Shown piece after piece: positions 58,609-64,000 of a stretch of 64,000 nucleotides of DNA. Location of the stretch: positions 62,001-126,000 of the forward strand of contig NZ_JBKEAA010000020.1 in NCBI RefSeq assembly GCF_047971665.1. Direction: 5' to 3'. Position 1 is the stretch's first letter. Each line of letters begins with the position of its first letter. The stretch is from Castellaniella sp047971665. Lineage in GTDB: Bacteria > Pseudomonadota > Gammaproteobacteria > Burkholderiales > Burkholderiaceae_B. The notes under the pieces were generated by a model. The model saw only the letters and a program-made list of their open reading frames with translations. It ran no database searches and had not been told where the DNA came from. Both the position numbers and the translations under genes were made by a program.

Positions 58609-59949
58609 CTATCCGCTGAAAAGCCGAGAAAAATCATTGAACAAGGCGAGAACCATGAGGCCCAGGATCACCCCCAGCCCCAGCCGCTGACCCAGATCCC
58701 GGACATGCTCGGACAAGGGCTTGCCCCCGCGCAGCGCCTCGATCAAATAGAACAGCAGATGACCGCCGTCCAGCATCGGAATGGGCAGCAGGTTCAGCAC
58801 ACCGATACTGATGCTGATGAGCGCCAGAAAGCCCAGATAGGACTCCAGGCCGACCCGGGCGGTCCGGCCGGCGTATTCGGCAATGGTCACCGGGCCGGTG
58901 ACGTTTTTCCAGGAAACCTCGCCCACGACCATGCGCCCCATCATGCGCAGCGTGAACAGGCTCATGTCGGCCGTGCGGCGCACCCCCAGCCACAGGCTCT
59001 CCAGCGGCCCTTGCCGCACCAGAACCCGGGGGCGTTCGGCCTGGATCATGACGCCGATGCGGCCTACCGTCCGGCCACCCTCCCCCGCTTCGGGCCGGGG
59101 CGTCACGGACAGCGAGACCCGGGCGCCCTGCCGCGAGACGACCAGGGGCAGCGGCCGGTCAGCATGACCCTGCACGATCTGGATGAAGGATTCGACGGAC
59201 GGCTGCTCAAGATCGCCGGTGGCCAGGATGCGGTCCCCTGGCCGCAGCCCGGCCTGTTCGGCCGCCCCGCCCGCCACGAGATCGCCTGCCACCGGATACG
59301 GCGCCTGCAACACCAGCCCGGCCGCCTGCAGCGGATCGGGACCGTCGGGCACCACCGCCTGGGGCATCAGCCGCAGCGAATCCGTGCGGACCGTGCCGTC
59401 GGAGGCCATCAGCGTCAGGGGCACCTCGCCCCCCACGGACAGCGGTTCGGCCAATCGCCAGCGGGCCTGGGTCCAGGAGGCCACCGGCTCTCCCTCGATG
59501 GCGGTCAGAGTGTCGCCCCCCCGGACGCCGGCCAGCGCGGCGGGAGTGCCGGCGGGCGGCGCTGCCAGCACGGCGGCCGGCTCCTGTGTGCCCCACATTC
59601 CCAGGAAGGCATAGATCACCGCAGCCAGCAGCAGATTGGCGACAGGCCCGGCCGCCACGACAGCCACGCGCCGGCACAGCGGTTGAGCATTGAACACGGC
59701 GCGTCGGGTGGCTTCATCGGCATCCGGCGGCGCCTCGTCGAGCATCTTTACATAGCCGCCCAGCGGGATGGCCGACAGCGCCCACTCCGTGCCGTGCCGG
59801 TCATGGCGACGCAGCAGCACCCGACCAAAGCCGACCGAGAACCGCACGATGGGAACGCCCGCGCGCCGCGCCACCCAGTAGTGGCCCAGTTCGTGAAAAG
59901 TGACGAGCAGGCCCAGCGCGAGAAGAAAAGAAAACAGGGTCAACAACAT
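58609..59949 (-). CDS. rseP: RIP zinc metalloprotease RseP
   Basis: The 446-residue membrane protease has the HExxH zinc site in VTFHELGHYWVARR (His19, Glu20, His23), two central PDZ-like domains (about 115-290) and the third zinc ligand in LNLLPIPMLDGGHLLFY. It cuts anti-sigma factor RseA and signal-peptide remnants inside the membrane. It is 24 bp behind dxr and 64 bp before bamA. Confidence 0.95.
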   Translation of the reverse strand: MLLTLFSFLLALGLLVTFHELGHYWVARRAGVPIVRFSVGFGRVLLRRHDRHGTEWALSAIPLGGYVKMLDEAPPDADEATRRAVFNAQPLCRRVAVVAAGPVANLLLAAVIYAFLGMWGTQEPAAVLAAPPAGTPAALAGVRGGDTLTAIEGEPVASWTQARWRLAEPLSVGGEVPLTLMASDGTVRTDSLRLMPQAVVPDGPDPLQAAGLVLQAPYPVAGDLVAGGAAEQAGLRPGDRILATGDLEQPSVESFIQIVQGHADRPLPLVVSRQGARVSLSVTPRPEAGEGGRTVGRIGVMIQAERPRVLVRQGPLESLWLGVRRTADMSLFTLRMMGRMVVGEVSWKNVTGPVTIAEYAGRTARVGLESYLGFLALISISIGVLNLLPIPMLDGGHLLFYLIEALRGGKPLSEHVRDLGQRLGLGVILGLMVLALFNDFSRLFSG

Positions 59950-59973
59950 AAAAGGAAACCGGGAATCGCGGCC

Positions 59974-61179
59974 TCAGTGCGGCTGGCACATGCCAGCCGC
60001 TACGCGGCGCGTGTGCGCATCCAGATCGAGAATTTCCGCCAGGGAGGATGGCGTGCGCATCCCGTGCGCCACGGAGTCGTCCAGACAATGCTCGATGATG
60101 GGCGGAATTTGAGTGTAGCGGATTCGACCGCGCAGGAAGCCTTCCACGGCCACTTCATTGGCCGCATTCAGCGCAATGCAGGCCCCCTGCCCCTGGCCCA
60201 GCGCGTCAAAGGACAGCCGCAGACAGGGAAACCGCTTGAGATCGGGAGTCTCGAAATCCAGGCGTCCGAGCCGGGCGAGTTCCAGCAGGCCGACGCCACT
60301 GTCGATGCGCTCGGGATAGCCCAGGCCGAAGGCGATGGGCGTGCGCATGTCGGGTTGGCCCAACTGGGCCAGGATGGAGCCATCCAGGTATTCGACCATG
60401 GAATGCACCACGCTCTGGGGATGGACCACAACCTGAATGCGCTCCAGGGGCATGGCAAACAGCCAGTGGGCCTCGATGACTTCCAGCCCCTTGTTCAGCA
60501 TGGTGGCGGAATCGACTGAAATCTTGCGACCCATGCGCCAATTGGGATGCGCGCAGGCCTGGTCCGGCGTGACGGAATCCAGCTGGTCCAGCGCCGTGCG
60601 ACGGAACGGCCCGCCGGAGGCCGTGAGCAGCAACCGGCGCACCCCTTCGTCCGGGCTGGTCGGCGCCCGCGACCGGTCCGCCGTCCGCGGCAGGCATTGA
60701 AAGATGGCATTGTGCTCGCTGTCGATGGGCAGCAACTCGGCGCCGGATTCTCGCACGGCCCGCATGAACAGGTTGCCAGCCGCCACCAACGCTTCTTTGT
60801 TGGCCAGCAGAACCCGCTTGCCTGCCTGTGCGGCGGCCAGCGCCCCGGGAAGGCCGGCCGCGCCGACGATGGCGGCCATGACGGCAGTGACCTCCGGCGC
60901 GGCGGCCGTATCTGCCAGCGCCTGGGCGCCCTGGCGGATTTCCGGCAAGGGGCGACCCGCCGGCCAGGCCGTCAGGAAACGGGTCCGGGCGGCATCGTCG
61001 GGCACGATCACGACCCGCGCGTCATGCCGCGCCGCCTGGTCGGCCAGGGCCTCGATCCGGCTGTGCGCGCTGAGCGCATGGACGGAGAATCGGTCCGGGT
61101 GGCGCGCCACGACATCCAGCGTACTCACCCCGATAGAGCCGGTCGAGCCGAGAATGCAGAGGTGTTGCTGGACGGGCAT
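59974..61179 (-). CDS. dxr: 1-Deoxy-D-xylulose 5-phosphate reductoisomerase
   Basis: The 401-residue enzyme has the NADPH fold ILGSTGSIGVSTLDVV, the metal site LLPIDSEHNAIFQCL and the active-site loop segment in ASGGPFRRTALDQL, with HPNWRMGRKISVDSATMLNK (in part). It makes methylerythritol phosphate, the committed step of the MEP isoprenoid pathway. It is co-oriented with uppS and cdsA, which use isoprenoid and phospholipid precursors. Confidence 0.96.
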   Translation of the reverse strand: MPVQQHLCILGSTGSIGVSTLDVVARHPDRFSVHALSAHSRIEALADQAARHDARVVIVPDDAARTRFLTAWPAGRPLPEIRQGAQALADTAAAPEVTAVMAAIVGAAGLPGALAAAQAGKRVLLANKEALVAAGNLFMRAVRESGAELLPIDSEHNAIFQCLPRTADRSRAPTSPDEGVRRLLLTASGGPFRRTALDQLDSVTPDQACAHPNWRMGRKISVDSATMLNKGLEVIEAHWLFAMPLERIQVVVHPQSVVHSMVEYLDGSILAQLGQPDMRTPIAFGLGYPERIDSGVGLLELARLGRLDFETPDLKRFPCLRLSFDALGQGQGACIALNAANEVAVEGFLRGRIRYTQIPPIIEHCLDDSVAHGMRTPSSLAEILDLDAHTRRVAAGMCQPH

Positions 61180-61232
61180 GGTGTCTGGACCTGTAAATGC
61201 GAATGAAAACGTGTCGTACAGGCCGGAGGCCC

Positions 61233-62075
61233 TCAGAGGCCCGCCAGCAGCAGGAGCACGGCGGCCGGCGCCACGGGCAGCACCGCGTCGATACGGTCAT
61301 ACACGCCGCCATGCCCCGGCAGCAGCTGGCTGGAATCCTTGACGCCGGCGCGACGCTTGAGCAGCGATTCGAACAGGTCGCCGACGATGGACCAGGCCGC
61401 CAGTACGAGACCGGCCAGAATCAGGCCCGGCCAGCCGAGATGCACTCGCAGAAGCGAACCGAAACTGTCCGGCCACCACAGTGCGGTCGCGACCAGCCAG
61501 GCCGTGGCCACCAGAATGCCCCCTGCAGCGCCTTCGAGGGTCTTGCCCGGGCTGACGCGGGGCGCAAGCTTGCGACGCCCCAAGCTGCGGCCCGCAAAAT
61601 AGGCCGCGATGTCTGCAACCCAGATCAGGGCCCACAAGCTGATCAGCGCGGCCGCGCCGAAACGTAGAAAAACCCAGGCCAGGGCATACCAGGCAGCCGC
61701 CAGGGTCAGCACCCCGGCCAGCGCCAGAATCCCGGGCCGGCATCCCTCCGGAACATGGGCGCGCACCACGAAAGCAGGCGCGGCGGTCAGCCAGAACAGC
61801 ACCGCCAGCGGCAGCAGAAAGCGCCCGAACACGGTATCCAGTATGGCCTGACCATCGGCCAGCTGCATGGAAAGCGGAATCAGCACAATGATGAACAGGA
61901 GCGCGCCGACCCACGGCACGGCGGCGCCTTTGACCACCAGCCGCAGCCATTCCCACAGCGCGCAGCCGGCCATCAATCCCAACAACGCCAGCATCGGCCA
62001 GGGAGTCGGGGCGGTCACGGCGCCCGTCACGATCAACAGCAGGACGATGGCGGTCAGGATACGCTGGCGCAGCAT
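61233..62075 (-). CDS. cdsA: Phosphatidate cytidylyltransferase
   Basis: The 280-residue membrane enzyme has about eight helices and the C-terminal signature SIVGDLFESLLKRRAGVKDS (exactly 20 residues) followed by LLPGHGGVYDRIDAVL. It makes CDP-diacylglycerol for phospholipid synthesis. The start at 62075 follows AAAGGAG; the longer frame up to 62195 is inside uppS. Confidence 0.95.
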   Translation of the reverse strand: MLRQRILTAIVLLLIVTGAVTAPTPWPMLALLGLMAGCALWEWLRLVVKGAAVPWVGALLFIIVLIPLSMQLADGQAILDTVFGRFLLPLAVLFWLTAAPAFVVRAHVPEGCRPGILALAGVLTLAAAWYALAWVFLRFGAAALISLWALIWVADIAAYFAGRSLGRRKLAPRVSPGKTLEGAAGGILVATAWLVATALWWPDSFGSLLRVHLGWPGLILAGLVLAAWSIVGDLFESLLKRRAGVKDSSQLLPGHGGVYDRIDAVLPVAPAAVLLLLAGL

Positions 62076-62089
62076 GGGCGGGGCTCCTT

Positions 62090-62854
62090 TCAGACGGCGC
62101 CGCGCAGCTGGGCGCTGGTGCGGCCGAAGCGCCGTTCCCGTCCCCGGTACCACGCAAAGGCCTGATCGAGCTGCCCGGCATCGAAATCCGGCCACCAGCA
62201 GTCCGTGAAATACAGTTCAGTATAGGCCAGCTGCCAGATCAGGAAATTGGAGATCCGCTGTTCTCCGCCCGTGCGGATGAACAGGTCGGGCTCCGGCGCA
62301 TAGGACATGGTCAGCCAAGGCGTCAGGGCAGCCTCGTCCAGGGTTTCGGGGTGAGAGACCAGCTCTGGACGGCTGGTCAGCAGCGCCCGGGTGGCCTGCA
62401 GAATATCCCAGCGGCCGCCGTAATTGGCCGCAATGGTCAGGGTCATGACCGACTGACCGGCCGTACGCCGCTCGGCGTCCTCGATCAGGCCGCGCAGATG
62501 CGGATCGAAGGCCGACAGATCGCCCACCACCCGCAAGCGCACGCCCTGGGCCTGCAGCCGGTCGACTTCTTTTTCGAGGGTGCGCACGAACAGCCGCATC
62601 AGCAGCGAAACCTCCTGGGCCGGCCGCCGCCAGTTTTCGGAGCTGAACGCGAACAGTGTCAGGTAGCGCACGCCCCGGCGGCCGCAGGCCTCGACGATGC
62701 GGCGCACGGCCTGGACCCCACGCACATGCCCTGCCGTGCGCGGCAGCATCCGCTGGGTCGCCCAGCGGCCATTGCCATCCATGATGATGGCCACATGATT
62801 GGGCACGTCCCCGGTCTCGGGAATGGCAAGCGTGGAAGATGAAGGTTCGATCAT
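62090..62854 (-). CDS. uppS: Undecaprenyl diphosphate synthase
   Basis: The 254-residue cis-prenyltransferase has VAIIMDGNGRWATQRM with the catalytic Asp26, LTLFAFSSENWRRP, and the C-terminal LFIRTGGEQRISNFLIWQLA (in part). It makes the C55 lipid carrier for peptidoglycan and LPS. It lies 14 bp before cdsA and 26 bp after frr. Confidence 0.96.
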   Translation of the reverse strand: MIEPSSSTLAIPETGDVPNHVAIIMDGNGRWATQRMLPRTAGHVRGVQAVRRIVEACGRRGVRYLTLFAFSSENWRRPAQEVSLLMRLFVRTLEKEVDRLQAQGVRLRVVGDLSAFDPHLRGLIEDAERRTAGQSVMTLTIAANYGGRWDILQATRALLTSRPELVSHPETLDEAALTPWLTMSYAPEPDLFIRTGGEQRISNFLIWQLAYTELYFTDCWWPDFDAGQLDQAFAWYRGRERRFGRTSAQLRGAV

Positions 62855-62880
62855 ACGCCGTGGCGTCGCTCGGACTGGTC

Positions 62881-63441
62881 TCAGACCGTCATGATCTCGG
62901 CTTCCTTCTGGGTGACGAGTCTGTCGATTTCGGCCACGTAACGATCGGTGAGTTTTTGCACCTCGTCCTGGCCGCGACGATCCTCGTCCTCGGAGATTTC
63001 CTTGTCCTTGACCCGCTTTTTGAGGGTTTCGTTGGCCTCGCGGCGCAGGTTGCGCACAGCGACCTTGGCATCCTCACCCTCGCTGCGCACGACCTTGGTC
63101 AGATCCCGGCGGCGTTCCTCGGTCAGCGCCGGCATCGGCACGCGGATGTTGTCTCCCATGGCGATGGGATTCAAGCCCAGATCGGATTCGCGGATCGCTT
63201 TCTCGACCGGCCCCGCCATCGACTTTTCCCAGACCTGCACACTGAGGGTACGGGCGTCGATCACGGTCACGTTGGCGACCTGCCCCACCGGAACGGGAGA
63301 ACCGTAGTACTCGACAAGCACATGGTCCAGGATGCCGGCATGGGCGCGGCCCGTGCGGATCTTGGCCAGATTGGCCTTCAACGATTCGATGGATTTGCCC
63401 ATGCGCTCGTCAGCCGAGCGGCGAATGTCGGAAAGACTCAT
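62881..63441 (-). CDS. frr: Ribosome recycling factor
   Basis: The 186-residue protein (family length about 185) starts SLSDIRRSADERMGKSIESL and has NLAKIRTGRAHAGILDHVLV and the C-terminal three-helix end. With EF-G it splits post-termination ribosomes. The start at 63441 is conserved; the longer frame to 63555 runs into pyrH. It lies 8 bp after pyrH. Confidence 0.96.
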   Translation of the reverse strand: MSLSDIRRSADERMGKSIESLKANLAKIRTGRAHAGILDHVLVEYYGSPVPVGQVANVTVIDARTLSVQVWEKSMAGPVEKAIRESDLGLNPIAMGDNIRVPMPALTEERRRDLTKVVRSEGEDAKVAVRNLRREANETLKKRVKDKEISEDEDRRGQDEVQKLTDRYVAEIDRLVTQKEAEIMTV

Positions 63442-63449
63442 GCGGATTC

Positions 63450-64000
63450 CTAGACTTGAACCAGGGTGCCTTCGTCCTCGCCACAGACGACGCGCCGGAG
63501 GGCTCCCGGTTTGTTGATCGAAAAGACCTTGATCGGCAGCTTTTGATCGCGGCACAGTGCAAAGGCGGTCGCGTCCATGACTTCGAGACGACGCACGATC
63601 GCCTCGTCGAAACTGATGCGCGAATAGCGAGTCGCGTTGGGGTCCTTGTTGGGGTCGGCACTGTAGATGCCATCGACCTTGGTGGCCTTGAGTACGACTT
63701 CGGCGCCAATCTCGGCGCCGCGCAAGGCGGCCGCCGTATCGGTGGTGAAAAAGGGATTGCCGGTCCCGGCCGCGAAGACGACGACCATGCCTTCTTCGAG
63801 GTAACGCAGCGCCTTGGGACGAATGTAGCGCTCGACCACCTGATCGATGTTCAGGGCCGATTGGACCCGGGCATCGACGCCGTGATTTTTCAGGGCATCC
63901 TGTAGCGCCAGGCCGTTCATGACGGTGGCCAGCATCCCCATGTAGTCGGCCGTGGCGCGGTCCATGCCCTGGGCGCCCGGCGCCACGCCCCGAAAGATGT
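63450..64000 (-). CDS. pyrH: UMP kinase (N-terminal part outside window)
   Basis: The frame runs off the right edge, so about 183 C-terminal residues are present. They include APGAQGMDRATADYMGMLAT, then GMVVVFAAGTGNPFFTTDTA and the C-terminal FSINKPGALRRVVCGEDEGT, all typical of PyrH. The enzyme phosphorylates UMP to UDP as a hexamer. It is the first visible gene of the leftward envelope cluster; tsf and rpsB normally lie beyond. Confidence 0.95.
   Translation of the reverse strand, partial: IFRGVAPGAQGMDRATADYMGMLATVMNGLALQDALKNHGVDARVQSALNIDQVVERYIRPKALRYLEEGMVVVFAAGTGNPFFTTDTAAALRGAEIGAEVVLKATKVDGIYSADPNKDPNATRYSRISFDEAIVRRLEVMDATAFALCRDQKLPIKVFSINKPGALRRVVCGEDEGTLVQV

Overview
The window looks like a chromosomal segment of a GC-rich betaproteobacterium of the order Burkholderiales, probably Alcaligenaceae (Bordetella, Achromobacter, Castellaniella or Pusillimonas relatives). 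This rests on gene order and protein character: ratA-rnfH divergent from smpB, ppsA divergent from ppsR, and the run pyrH-frr-uppS-cdsA-dxr-rseP-bamA-skp-lpxD-fabZ-lpxA-lpxB-rnhB. The genus is an inference. No rRNA, tRNA, CRISPR array, prophage or intact insertion sequence was seen.

Layout. 1-5346: the end of arsB, a YgeA-type amino-acid racemase, then an IclR regulator with a polar amino-acid ABC importer and a formimidoylglutamase-like ureohydrolase, the last four genes joined by ATGA overlaps. 5541-9184: a DUF411 protein, acylphosphatase, a type II sulfide:quinone oxidoreductase, a DUF4239 membrane protein and ArsC. 9296-14188: a DUF3298 lipoprotein and a sulfate ABC importer (sbp-cysT-cysW-cysA), whose cysTWA part is bracketed by a 16-bp inverted repeat. 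14263-18757: ankyrin protein, tatD, holB, tmk, mltG.

18975-40291 is the core of interest: an organosulfonate island built around sulfoacetaldehyde. It has a YeiH-type exporter, tauABC, a MocR regulator (tauR), taurine dehydrogenase tauXY, xsc and pta. After these come an IclR-cobS-cobT operon with no cobN, then a TRAP transporter plus GMC oxidoreductase with a divergent IclR gene, which matches the known isethionate (ise) gene layout. Taurine (via TauXY) and isethionate (via IseJ) would both give sulfoacetaldehyde. Xsc splits this into sulfite and acetyl phosphate, Pta makes acetyl-CoA, and sulfite leaves by a carrier or is oxidised.

Two sets of candidate operators tie the island together. 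One is a pair of CTGGnnCYAR direct repeats 23 bp apart upstream of both tauA and tauXY. The other is a YATCTCGAWW motif upstream of tauA, xsc and the IclR-cobST operon. The orphan CobS/CobT-like AAA+/VWA pair is the best candidate for an undescribed function.

40441-47079: ygfZ, a partial valine-degradation operon (acyl-CoA dehydrogenase, 3-hydroxyisobutyryl-CoA hydrolase, 3-hydroxyisobutyrate dehydrogenase), rnfH-ratA, smpB and ogt. 47085-64000: ppsA/ppsR, an rRNA methyltransferase, and the conserved envelope/lipid A/isoprenoid cluster running leftward to a truncated pyrH at the right edge.
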